A DNA stretch of 29,683 bases from a virus. Positions within the stretch are counted from its first letter, which is position 1, and each line of letters starts with the position of its first letter. Below are positions 23,323-29,303 of this stretch, piece by piece. Where the stretch lies: positions 1 through 29,683 of the IMG/VR virus record IMGVR_UViG_3300025098_000196; one strand, written 5' to 3'. The translations under genes were made by a program, and so were the position numbers. The notes below the pieces were generated by a model, which searched no databases, had not been told where the DNA came from, and was given only the letters and a program-made list of their open reading frames with translations.

Positions 23323-23368
23323 TGCGACAGTTATGACAGTTTACATTATCCCGTTAATTTGGGATAAT
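23323..23368 (+). promoter_or_regulatory. Composite promoter with the most symmetric operator
   Basis: Box TGCGACA-GTT-ATGACAG (23323-23339) abuts TTTACA (23340-23345). GATAAT (23363-23368) follows at 17 bases. The operator ATTATCCCG-N6-TGGGATAAT (23345-23368) has near-perfect nine-base arms and fills the spacer and -10. Confidence 0.75.
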
Positions 23369-23374
23369 GTTTTT

Positions 23375-23604
23375 ATTCGTGGCAATCGATGACGGTTGAT
23401 TGTCGGCTGACTGAACAAGCCTTTGACAGAGGGCTAAGGTATATCAAAGTCTTTTAAATGCACTAATGTGTGAGTTTGGACTGAGGTAGTTGTTAGTAGT
23501 TCCATATCTAAACTGCAATAGAGCGATGTGGTCTGTTAACGAAAGCTTGGGGGTATGAGTCACATCAAATCCCCCGCCGTTACGAATACATAGAGAGGTT
23601 TATT
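23375..23604 (+). ncRNA. 230-base structured leader RNA
   Basis: The predicted 5' end forms a closing helix with the 3' end: ATTCGT-GGC (23375-23383) with GCC-gtt-ACGAAT (23576-23587). Inside, GATGTG (23525-23530) pairs CACATC (23561-23566) while GGGGG (23549-23553) pairs CCCCC (23571-23575). These cross, giving a pseudoknot near the 3' end. Hairpins CAATC/GATTG (23383-23402) and AGCC/GGCT near 23419-23435 precede it. GGCTAAGGTA (23432-23441) also occurs in the 24355 RNA. It precedes a 59 aa gene with a clear ribosome site, and may be a riboregulatory leader, a processed ncRNA, or both. Confidence 0.6.
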
Positions 23605-23784
23605 ATGAATAAGTTTAAAGTATTTGGATTTGAAAAAATTTACTATGAACGTGAAATTGAAGCAGAAAATGAAGAGGATGCTCGTAGTAAAGCACTTGCT
23701 GATGTTCAAGAAAATCATTGGACTTTTTGGGACGATCAAGAAGGTGATGTAGAAATATGTGACCCTGTTTGGCTGAAGAGATGA
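23605..23784 (+). CDS. 59 aa small protein behind the 23375 RNA
   Basis: ATG 23605 has a GAGAGG site. The product is acidic, starting MNKFKVFGFEKIYYEREIEA with an EAENEEDARSKALADV helix, then NHWTFWDDQEGDVEICDP. This is a small alpha/beta fold of the kind with a strand-helix-strand pattern. No family named. Its stop forms ATGA with the next gene. Confidence 0.6.
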   Translation: MNKFKVFGFEKIYYEREIEAENEEDARSKALADVQENHWTFWDDQEGDVEICDPVWLKR

Positions 23785-23954
23785 GTGAAATAAAAATAGA
23801 TTTAGATTTTGTCAAAGCAGATAAAGAGTGTACAGAGTGTGATCATATTAATGATTATGTTTGTTTTGATCATGAGGAAATACAAGTAAGAGATAAATTT
23901 TCCGACGCTAAATATAAAGGACTTGGTGTTTGGTATAGAGAAGTAGATGAGTGA
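23781..23954 (+). CDS. 57 aa small protein with Cys cluster
   Basis: ATG 23781 overlaps the upstream stop (ATGA); an in-frame TTG at 23769 is less likely. ECTECDHINDYVCFDH has three Cys and two His that could bind zinc. The rest is acidic. Function unknown. It overlaps the nuclease gene by eight bases, so all three genes after the structured leader are coupled. Confidence 0.55.
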   Translation: MSEIKIDLDFVKADKECTECDHINDYVCFDHEEIQVRDKFSDAKYKGLGVWYREVDE

Positions 23955-24318
23955 AAGTAATTTCTATAAACAATTAAGAACCAATACGCCCGAAGTGCTG
24001 TGGACTAGAATTGAAAATAGACACGGTGGTGGAATTCCAGATTTGAACGGTCTATACGACGGTCGTGATTTTTGGGTAGAGTTAAAAATTACAACGACCA
24101 ATAAGGTGCGGTTGTCCCCTACTCAAATTTCATGGCATTACAATAGAGGATTATACGACGGTAGAAGTTTCATCCTTGTAAAGAATACGAAGACTAAAGA
24201 AATTAAATTATTTAATAATACGAACGTGAGAAAATTAGCGTTAGAAGGATTTCAATCAAATAGTTTAATTACTTTAAAAGCACCATACGATTGGTTATCC
24301 TTGGTGCGTCAGTTTTGA
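23947..24318 (+). CDS. VRR-NUC/PD-(D/E)XK nuclease, Holliday-junction-resolvase-like
   Basis: The 123 residues show the core of the VRR-NUC group: RIENRHGGGIPDLNGLYDGR with Pro31-Asp32, then FWVELKITT with Glu45-Leu-Lys47, then LSPTQISW with Gln60. The spacing of D, ExK and Q is that of small PD-(D/E)XK nucleases acting on structured or flap DNA. In phages these resolve recombination intermediates before packaging or act as endonucleases. It is the second such protein in the window (the other at 17243), and both lie downstream of a structured leader RNA. Its stop is followed at once by the next composite promoter, whose box lies inside the gene's last codons. Confidence 0.8.
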   Translation: MSESNFYKQLRTNTPEVLWTRIENRHGGGIPDLNGLYDGRDFWVELKITTTNKVRLSPTQISWHYNRGLYDGRSFILVKNTKTKEIKLFNNTNVRKLALEGFQSNSLITLKAPYDWLSLVRQF

Positions 24319-24350
24319 TCATTGCATTTATCCCATTAATTTGAGATGAT
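24305..24350 (+). promoter_or_regulatory. Composite promoter of the 24355 RNA
   Basis: Box TGCGTCA-GTT-TTGATCA (24305-24321) abuts TTGCAT (24322-24327). GATGAT (24345-24350) follows at 17 bases. The operator TTTATCCCA-N6-TGAGATGAT spans 24327-24350. The box is within the last codons of the nuclease gene. Confidence 0.7.
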
Positions 24351-24354
24351 GTAT

Positions 24355-24631
24355 TTCGATCAAGGTATGTGTCTCCCGATCCACACTGCTTGGTTAGTAA
24401 AGAAATCAAGAACAACAGGCGGGTCATCACTTAATCCTTGTTACAAGTGGAGTATGTGCAAGGTTCCTTGATCGAACAGGGACAAACAGGCTAAGCGTGA
24501 TTGAGTTTGAGTTTCATATCCTCAAATAATAGACACGTCTATGGGACTGCCCTGTGGCTAAGGTAGTGCCAAGGTAAAAAGAAGCGAACCTTGTGTTTAA
24601 ACCTAAAACTACCTACAAGATTGGAGTAATT
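24355..24631 (+). ncRNA. About 275-base structured leader RNA
   Basis: An 11-bp perfect helix joins the 5' end TTCGATCAAGG (24355-24365) to CCTTGATCGAA (24466-24476). The second half holds ACAGGG/CCCTGT (24476-24481 with 24550-24555), TTTGAG/CTCAAA (24506-24511 with 24521-24526), ATAGAC/GTCTAT (24529-24542), and CAAGGT/ACCTTG (24570-24575 with 24588-24593). GGCTAAGGTA (24556-24565) is shared with the 23375 RNA. No long reading frame is present. A 56 aa gene follows. The density of exact helices is far above what plain sequence gives, so it is probably a functional RNA; family unknown. Confidence 0.6.
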
Positions 24632-24802
24632 ATGAGTAATGATAAATTTGAAGAATTAAGAGAAAGTGTAAAAGACGATTTAGAAGGAATGTCAATGAAT
24701 GATTTCTCTAACTTAGTAGAAAAATATGATCTTGGTATAGAAACCATAGACAGTATATTTTATCAAGTTGTCGAAAAGATAGTTGAGGAAAAAAGTAATT
24801 AA
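24632..24802 (+). CDS. 56 aa small acidic protein
   Basis: ATG 24632 follows a TTGGAG site by seven bases. A GTG at 24593 lies within a hairpin of the leader and lacks a site. The product is acidic and helical (DDLEGMSMNDFSNLVEKYDL). Unrecognised. Confidence 0.55.
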   Translation: MSNDKFEELRESVKDDLEGMSMNDFSNLVEKYDLGIETIDSIFYQVVEKIVEEKSN

Positions 24803-24825
24803 AAATCTCAACGTGAAATTAATAG

Positions 24826-24854
24826 TTGACATATTCCCATTAATTTGAGACACT
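24826..24854 (+). promoter_or_regulatory. Operator-promoter of DUF932 gene
   Basis: Consensus TTGACA (24826-24831), 17 bases, GACACT (24849-24854). The operator half TTCCCA-N6-TGAGA fills the spacer (24831-24854). No TGYGACA box lies upstream. Confidence 0.65.
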
Positions 24855-24882
24855 AAGATAATCAAAAAAGAAAGAGGTAATC

Positions 24883-25929
24883 ATGAAAATTGAAAAAAAT
24901 TATGAATGGCAATCTATACTTGATTTGTCGGGTAAAGGCTTACAACAATTCAACGCCGTTGATCAAAATCTCAACGCAACACAATTGCTAAATAATGCGG
25001 GACTTGATTGGACTGTAACAATGAAGCCTGTATTTTTCCAAAACTCTAACAATACATTTGAAAACAGTAATAAGTTCTTTTCACTTGTAAGAAAAAAAGG
25101 CAATGAGGAAGACGTCCTTGTTAGCGGTTTAACTAATTCTTATCACGTTAACCAAAATGAGAATATGGCAAAATTAGGTGATCACTTTTCAAGAATTGCG
25201 GGTGTAAAGTTTGAGCATGCATTCGACTACGACGGCGGGAAGCGTGTTACCTTGTTAGCAAAAACAAACGGCGGTTTTAATATTGGTGATGATGTAGTCA
25301 ACAATTATTTAATGTTAAATACTAACCACACGGGGCGCGACGTCAATTCAATCAATACAACAAATATTGATATTTGGTGCTCTAATACTTTTATGCAAGC
25401 TTTAAAAGATAAAGATCAATTTTTTATCAAGCTTTCTCACCGTGTAGAATACAACGATCAAGTTGAGTCTATGGTTATTAATAAAGTTAATGAGGCTTTA
25501 AAGTTCAATGAGAAATACAAAGAGCAGGCGCAAGCGTTAGACACTAAACAATTAAGTGAGCGTGAAATGCTTAATTACTTTTTAATGGTTTATTCACCAA
25601 AGGCTTTAAACTCTTTTGAAGCTTCAAAGGGTGATTATAAAGCTATGTCTTCACTTGAAGCGCCTAACTTAACGCAAGTTAAACGTTGTTACGGTGTTTG
25701 GCATGATGTGATCGAAAGTAACGGCAAAATGTTCAAGCTCCAAAATACAGGTAATCACGCAAGAAAAGACACCGCTTGGAAAGCGTTCAACTGCGTAACT
25801 TATAATGAAGATCATCTGAGGGGCGGGCGTAACTCAGCAGACAACCGTTTAAAAAATACTTTTGTTAATAACGGTATTGACAATATTAAAAATACCGCAA
25901 TGACCGAAGCTTTACGGCTTGTAGCTTAA
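24883..25929 (+). CDS. DUF932 family phage/plasmid-like protein
   Basis: The 348-residue protein fits DUF932 (phage/plasmid-like protein family): NAGLDWTVTMKPVFF near 38-52, LVSGLTNSYHVNQNENMAKL in the first third, YDGGKRVTLLAKTNGGFNIG near 115-134, and CSNTFMQALKDKD near 166-178. The family is widespread on phages and plasmids with no settled role; it is often linked to replication or defence evasion. A GAGG site precedes the ATG. It is followed by a GC-rich terminator, so with its own operator-promoter it is a single-gene unit. Confidence 0.8.
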   Translation: MKIEKNYEWQSILDLSGKGLQQFNAVDQNLNATQLLNNAGLDWTVTMKPVFFQNSNNTFENSNKFFSLVRKKGNEEDVLVSGLTNSYHVNQNENMAKLGDHFSRIAGVKFEHAFDYDGGKRVTLLAKTNGGFNIGDDVVNNYLMLNTNHTGRDVNSINTTNIDIWCSNTFMQALKDKDQFFIKLSHRVEYNDQVESMVINKVNEALKFNEKYKEQAQALDTKQLSEREMLNYFLMVYSPKALNSFEASKGDYKAMSSLEAPNLTQVKRCYGVWHDVIESNGKMFKLQNTGNHARKDTAWKAFNCVTYNEDHLRGGRNSADNRLKNTFVNNGIDNIKNTAMTEALRLVA

Positions 25930-25935
25930 TCAAAA

Positions 25936-25963
25936 AACGGCGGGGGTTAATTCTCCCGCCGTT
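25936..25963 (+). terminator. Rho-independent terminator after DUF932
   Basis: AACGGCGGG (25936-25944) pairs CCCGCCGTT (25955-25963), nine bases with a ten-base loop, followed by AAATTCTTCTTT. The tail overlaps the next promoter's -35. Confidence 0.75.
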
Positions 25964-25972
25964 AAATTCTTC

Positions 25973-26001
25973 TTTACATTTTCCCATTAATTTGAGATAC
26001 T
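25973..26001 (+). promoter_or_regulatory. Operator-promoter of 26032 gene
   Basis: TTTACA (25973-25978), 17 bases, GATACT (25996-26001), with operator ATTTTCCCA-N6-TGAGATACT (25978-26001) filling spacer and -10. Confidence 0.7.
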
Positions 26002-26031
26002 TATCAAAGATCAAAAAAGAAAGTAGGTATC

Positions 26032-26286
26032 ATGACAAATTTAAATCCACGTGATTATATTATTGATAATTCAAAGTTTGATGAATTAGGCATTGACGGC
26101 ATGCAACGCCTTCAAATGTCTACCGCGTTAAACGGGTTGAAGCTTGAACTATCAACGGGCATGAAATTGACCGCAAAGGCTAATGTCCTTGAAGTTATAA
26201 GGCGGACCATTGTCGATTTGCCTAAAACAAAAAAGACCGCTTTTCGTGGTTTGGTAGAGTTCGGATTTTATAAAAAGCGGGTTTAA
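26032..26286 (+). CDS. 84 aa small basic protein
   Basis: Unrecognised 84-residue protein with an N-terminal polar stretch, a helix GMQRLQMSTALNGLKLELST, and a basic end RGLVEFGFYKKRV. An AGG site precedes the ATG. It is a single-gene unit between two operator-promoters, 43 bases before the next gene, and it uses G+C-richer codons than the replication genes. Confidence 0.6.
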   Translation: MTNLNPRDYIIDNSKFDELGIDGMQRLQMSTALNGLKLELSTGMKLTAKANVLEVIRRTIVDLPKTKKTAFRGLVEFGFYKKRV

Positions 26287-26293
26287 TTCCCGC

Positions 26294-26322
26294 TTTCCTT
26301 TTTCCCATAAATATGAGATAAT
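26294..26322 (+). promoter_or_regulatory. Operator-promoter giving a leaderless transcript
   Basis: TTTCCT (26294-26299), 17 bases, GATAAT (26317-26322). Operator TTTTTCCCA-N6-TGAGATAAT spans 26299-26322. The expected transcript start is at 26329, the A of the next gene's ATG. Confidence 0.65.
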
Positions 26323-26328
26323 CTTTTC

Positions 26329-27021
26329 ATGATCAAATTAATTAACAATTCAACAAATAGAAAAACGGGCGCTATTGCTACGACGTACAGAGCGGGCGGT
26401 CGCGATGTTTTTTCTACATGTCCTAATACTTGCGCATTAAAGCCAATTGATAAACACGGGTCAAACAAGATTGATCAAGTTTATCTAAAGGCTTTAAAGC
26501 GTGCAGTAGTTCGGGGCGGTGTTTCGTGGACTTATTCGCATTTTAAAGATTTACCCGCAAATAAAGAAAATGAAACAGTAATCAATAAATCTACTGACAC
26601 AATCAAAGAAGCGCTTGAAAGCTTCAACGGTGGGAAAGAGACGGTTTATACCGCGCCCGCTACAATGACAGATAAAGTTGATAATATTGACGGCGTTAAG
26701 CTTGTGCGTTGTCCCGCTGAGTATAATGAAAAAATCAATTGCCGTAATTGCGGGAGTGGTAAACCTTTATGCGCTAGGCTGAACCGTAGTTATATAATTA
26801 AATTCGTAGCACATGGTAATCAAAAGAAAAAAATTGGCGTCCAAGATTTCAAAGGCGGTTGCTATGCTAATTCGGGGCATACGCGTTTCGCGTGGCAAGA
26901 TACTCAAAAGCGCAACAAGTCAAGCTATTCAGATGCGGAACGTTTAGCGGGCTGGGTGAAAACTTTACCGCATGGTACGTTTATCCGACATCATATCGCG
27001 GGGGACATTGGCAATGAATAA
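26329..27021 (+). CDS. DUF7227-like phage protein with rearranged domain order
   Basis: The 230-residue protein has all the hallmarks of a Cys-rich phage family (DUF7227 type): NRKTG (10-14), CPNTCALK (31-38), WTYSHF (67-72), CPAEYNEKINCRNCGSG (128-144), FVAHGNQKKK (159-168), GGCYANSGH (176-184) and IRHHIAGD (219-226). In relatives I remember, the GCYA-to-RHNxAGD part comes directly after the CPxTCPLK motif and before the TYTH part. Here it is the last 55 residues. The pieces are complete, so this looks like a segment transposition within the gene. Biochemical function is unknown; the Cys pattern suggests metal or Fe-S binding. No ribosome site is present and the promoter points to a leaderless mRNA. 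Confidence 0.7.
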   Translation: MIKLINNSTNRKTGAIATTYRAGGRDVFSTCPNTCALKPIDKHGSNKIDQVYLKALKRAVVRGGVSWTYSHFKDLPANKENETVINKSTDTIKEALESFNGGKETVYTAPATMTDKVDNIDGVKLVRCPAEYNEKINCRNCGSGKPLCARLNRSYIIKFVAHGNQKKKIGVQDFKGGCYANSGHTRFAWQDTQKRNKSSYSDAERLAGWVKTLPHGTFIRHHIAGDIGNE

Positions 27022-27085
27022 TTCATTATTATTATTAACTATTTCGTTGACGTTTTATATATTCGCAATATTTGGGGGGCTTTGA
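27014..27085 (+). CDS. 23 aa single-membrane-segment peptide
   Basis: ATG 27014 overlaps the end of the preceding gene and has GGGGGA upstream. The peptide is one hydrophobic segment, MNNSLLLLTISLTFYIFAIF plus three residues, long enough to cross a membrane. Phage single-segment peptides include lysis regulators and holin-like products. It may also be chance. Confidence 0.35.
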   Translation: MNNSLLLLTISLTFYIFAIFGGL

Positions 27086-27157
27086 TTGTTATTTCTATTC
27101 CTTAATCCTTTGGGCGCCGTTCTTTTGGCGCTCTTAATCCTAACATTTATAATATAA
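27086..27157 (+). CDS. Possible second 23 aa membrane peptide (TTG start)
   Basis: TTG 27086 follows directly on the preceding TGA. The frame encodes hydrophobic residues almost throughout (LFLFLNPLGAVLLALLILTF). It overlaps a GGGCGCC/GGCGCTC hairpin, so the apparent peptide may only reflect that structure. No ribosome site beyond GGGGGG at 27074. Confidence 0.2.
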   Translation: MLFLFLNPLGAVLLALLILTFII

Positions 27158-27192
27158 ACCTAAATTATTACGATCAGATAAGACGGGAAAAA

Positions 27193-27223
27193 CGGGGCTA
27201 TTTTCAAAGCTTAATAAGCCCCG
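27193..27223 (+). terminator. Hairpin, weak terminator
   Basis: CGGGGCT (27193-27199) pairs AGCCCCG (27217-27223) around a 17-base A+T-rich loop. No U run follows (CCCCCTTGTCC), so termination is uncertain; it separates the 26329 unit from the next promoter. Confidence 0.4.
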
Positions 27224-27270
27224 CCCCCTTGTCCATTGTCCGCGCTAAACTTTCAGAAAACATTTGCTTA

Positions 27271-27294
27271 ATTGTCCCATTAATATATTATTAT
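27271..27294 (+). promoter_or_regulatory. Diverged operator and -10 box before 27298 gene
   Basis: ATTGTCCCA-N6 followed by TATTATTAT replaces the usual right half. TATTAT (27289-27294) lies at the expected -10 position, and a second half-site ATTATCTCA (27290-27298) runs into the ATG. The -35 is poor. Confidence 0.45.
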
Positions 27295-27297
27295 CTC

Positions 27298-27546
27298 ATG
27301 ATCAATAATAGTAATATTCAGCCGTTGAAAATTCTTAACGTTGCTGATTTCTTAAATGGTGAAATTACCATTAAGAAAGTGTTTCCCGTTTCCGCGGTGG
27401 AATTATTCATTAAACACCGCAACGCGAACGGCGGAGCTATTCGCAAAGGCGGGGACATTATCCGCAAGGCGCTTAAAGGCGTCGCGGTTCCCGTTCCGCG
27501 GTACGCCGTCAATGACTTCAAAAAACTGGTAAGGCGCACGGTCTAG
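27298..27546 (+). CDS. 82 aa basic protein, probably leaderless
   Basis: ATG 27298 is the first in-frame ATG after the -10 box; an earlier TTG reading from 27229 would cross the promoter. The product has ILNVADFLNGEITIKKVFPV (12-31) then a strongly basic region NANGGAIRKGGDIIRKALKG (47-66), and looks like a small nucleic-acid-binding domain. No family recognised. It has more GC-rich codons than most genes here and is followed by a strong terminator, so it is a single-gene unit. Confidence 0.6.
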   Translation: MINNSNIQPLKILNVADFLNGEITIKKVFPVSAVELFIKHRNANGGAIRKGGDIIRKALKGVAVPVPRYAVNDFKKLVRRTV

Positions 27547-27564
27547 CCAGTCAATAATCCCACG

Positions 27565-27594
27565 CCCCGCGCTTCACGGCGCGGGGTTTTTTTT
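27565..27594 (+). terminator. Strong Rho-independent terminator
   Basis: CCCCGCGC (27565-27572) pairs GCGCGGGG (27579-27586) with a six-base loop and is followed by eight T residues (27587-27594). It ends the accessory region. Confidence 0.92.
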
Positions 27595-27609
27595 GTGCTC
27601 CAGCTAGGG

Positions 27610-27794
27610 TGCGACATATTGCGTCTTGACAATATATGTAGTATGCTTACCGTGTTCCGTGATACAAGATCTAGTGTCAATGTGACATATTGTCGCAGGC
27701 AAGTGCCTAGGGTACCTTGGAGCATGGACAACGCAACATATAGTGTATCGACGACCCCCGACCCCCTAAATATGGGGTGTGACATTTTGTCGCA
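27610..27794 (+). promoter_or_regulatory. Three TGYGACA-type palindromes upstream of terL
   Basis: The gap 27595-27839 has no gene. It holds TGCGACA-TAT-TGCGTCT (27610-27626, next to a TTGACA), TGTGACA-TAT-TGTCGCA (27681-27697) and TGTGACA-TTT-TGTCGCA (27778-27794). The last lies where a -35 would be expected upstream of TACAAT (27819-27824), so an activator could replace the -35. A CCCC/GGGG hairpin (about 27759-27777) separates the second and third sites. Confidence 0.6.
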
Positions 27795-27839
27795 GGGCTA
27801 CGGGCCATGTTTTAGATATACAATAGGCGCAATATACTT

Positions 27840-29288
27840 ATGGCATATAAAACCGAAGCAGAACTACAAGAAGAGCTAATCAGACTCCAACTAGACAAGC
27901 TAAACAAAGCGGAGAAACAATTTATCCCGTTCGTAAAAACTGTATGGCCTGAGTTTGTTGAAGGACCCCACCACATAAAAATCGCAAAGCAGTTTGAAAG
28001 GATTGCTAGTGGAGAAATTAAAAGATTAATTGTAAACATGCCACCTCGACACACAAAGTCAGAGTTTGCTTCCTATCTCTTTCCCGCGTGGATGGTGGGC
28101 CGTAATCCGAAACTCAAGGTCATTCAAACCACACACACTGGAGAACTCGCTGTGAGATTTGGTCGTAAGATGAAAAACCTTATTGACACAGAAGACTATC
28201 GCACGGTCTTTCATGATGTGCGAATTAAATCAGATTCTAAAGCTGCCGGTCGTTGGGAAACGAATCACGGTGGTGAATACTACGCTGCGGGTATCGGCGG
28301 TGCTATTACAGGTCGTGGTGCTGATCTATTGATCATTGACGATCCTCACTCCGAACAAGATGCGTTATCCGAGACCGCGATGGACTCTGCCTATGAATGG
28401 TATACCTCTGGTCCTCGTCAGCGTTTACAACCGGGTGCCGCTATTGTTTGTGTCATGACGCGTTGGAATACAAAAGATCTTACAGGTAAATTAATTGATG
28501 CTCAGGCAAAAGATGTCAAAGGTGATAAATGGGAAGTCATTGAGTTCCCTGCTATACTACCCACAAACAAACCTGTCTGGCCTCAGTATTGGAAGCTCGA
28601 GGAACTCGAAGCAGTCAAAGCCTCGTTGTCGATTGGTAAGTGGAATGCACAGTGGCAACAAAATCCAACAGCAGAAGAAGGTTCTATTATCAAAAGAGAG
28701 TGGTGGCAATTATGGGAACATGAAGAAAAACCCGATCTTGTTCACATCATTCAAAGTTATGATACAGCATTTAGTAAAAAAGAAACGGCAGACTTTTCTG
28801 CGATTACCACATGGGGTGTGTTCTACCCCCCTAATAAAGGCCCCCACTTAATATTGATGGCTGCCAAAAAGGGACGTTGGGATTTTCCAGAGTTAAAAAG
28901 AATAGCCTTAGAAGAATATAAATACTGGGAGCCAGAAACTATTATCATCGAACAAAAAGCATCGGGGCAACCCCTAACTGACGAATTGCGCACCTTAGGT
29001 ATCCCTGTTGTGAAATTTACACCAAGTAGAGGAAACGATAAGATGGTCCGTGTAAATTCTGTCGCACCTATTTTTGAAGCAGGAAAAGTCTATGTACCTG
29101 ACGAAAAGTGGGCAGAAGAAGTTATTGAAGAATGCGCCGCTTTCCCGTATGGTGATCATGACGATCTTGTTGATAGTACCACTCAAGCAGTGATGCGATT
29201 CAGACAAGGTAACTTTGTGACTCTCGAGGATGATTATGATGACCCTCCTCAAGAAGATGTTTTTAATGATGAAAATCGATATTATTAA
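27840..29288 (+). CDS. terL: Terminase large subunit
   Basis: The 482-residue protein has the packaging ATPase and nuclease of a Terminase_6/gp17-like large subunit. The Walker A variant is MPPRHTKS (67-74), Walker B is LLIIDDPH (163-170), and the coupling motif is VMTRWN (205-210). The RNase-H-like nuclease has SYDTAFS with Asp308, IIIEQKASG with Glu371 and YGDHDDLVD with Asp439/Asp441. It drives DNA into the prohead and makes the cut. It lacks a ribosome site; the -10 TACAAT leaves a leader of only about nine bases. It starts a new late operon after the TGYGACA region. Confidence 0.95.
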   Translation: MAYKTEAELQEELIRLQLDKLNKAEKQFIPFVKTVWPEFVEGPHHIKIAKQFERIASGEIKRLIVNMPPRHTKSEFASYLFPAWMVGRNPKLKVIQTTHTGELAVRFGRKMKNLIDTEDYRTVFHDVRIKSDSKAAGRWETNHGGEYYAAGIGGAITGRGADLLIIDDPHSEQDALSETAMDSAYEWYTSGPRQRLQPGAAIVCVMTRWNTKDLTGKLIDAQAKDVKGDKWEVIEFPAILPTNKPVWPQYWKLEELEAVKASLSIGKWNAQWQQNPTAEEGSIIKREWWQLWEHEEKPDLVHIIQSYDTAFSKKETADFSAITTWGVFYPPNKGPHLILMAAKKGRWDFPELKRIALEEYKYWEPETIIIEQKASGQPLTDELRTLGIPVVKFTPSRGNDKMVRVNSVAPIFEAGKVYVPDEKWAEEVIEECAAFPYGDHDDLVDSTTQAVMRFRQGNFVTLEDDYDDPPQEDVFNDENRYY

Positions 29289-29303
29289 TGTTATAAAAAT
29301 CTA

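Noticed and set aside
23333-23392. 19-codon frame from ATG 23333 across the composite promoter
   Set aside because: It starts upstream of the predicted transcript start and overlaps the box, operator and -10; probably chance.
27681-27794. CRP/FNR binding sites (TGTGA...TCGCA)
   Set aside because: Spacing is seven, not six, and the right half is TCGCA, not TCACA; the match with TGCGACA boxes upstream of other phage promoters explains them better.
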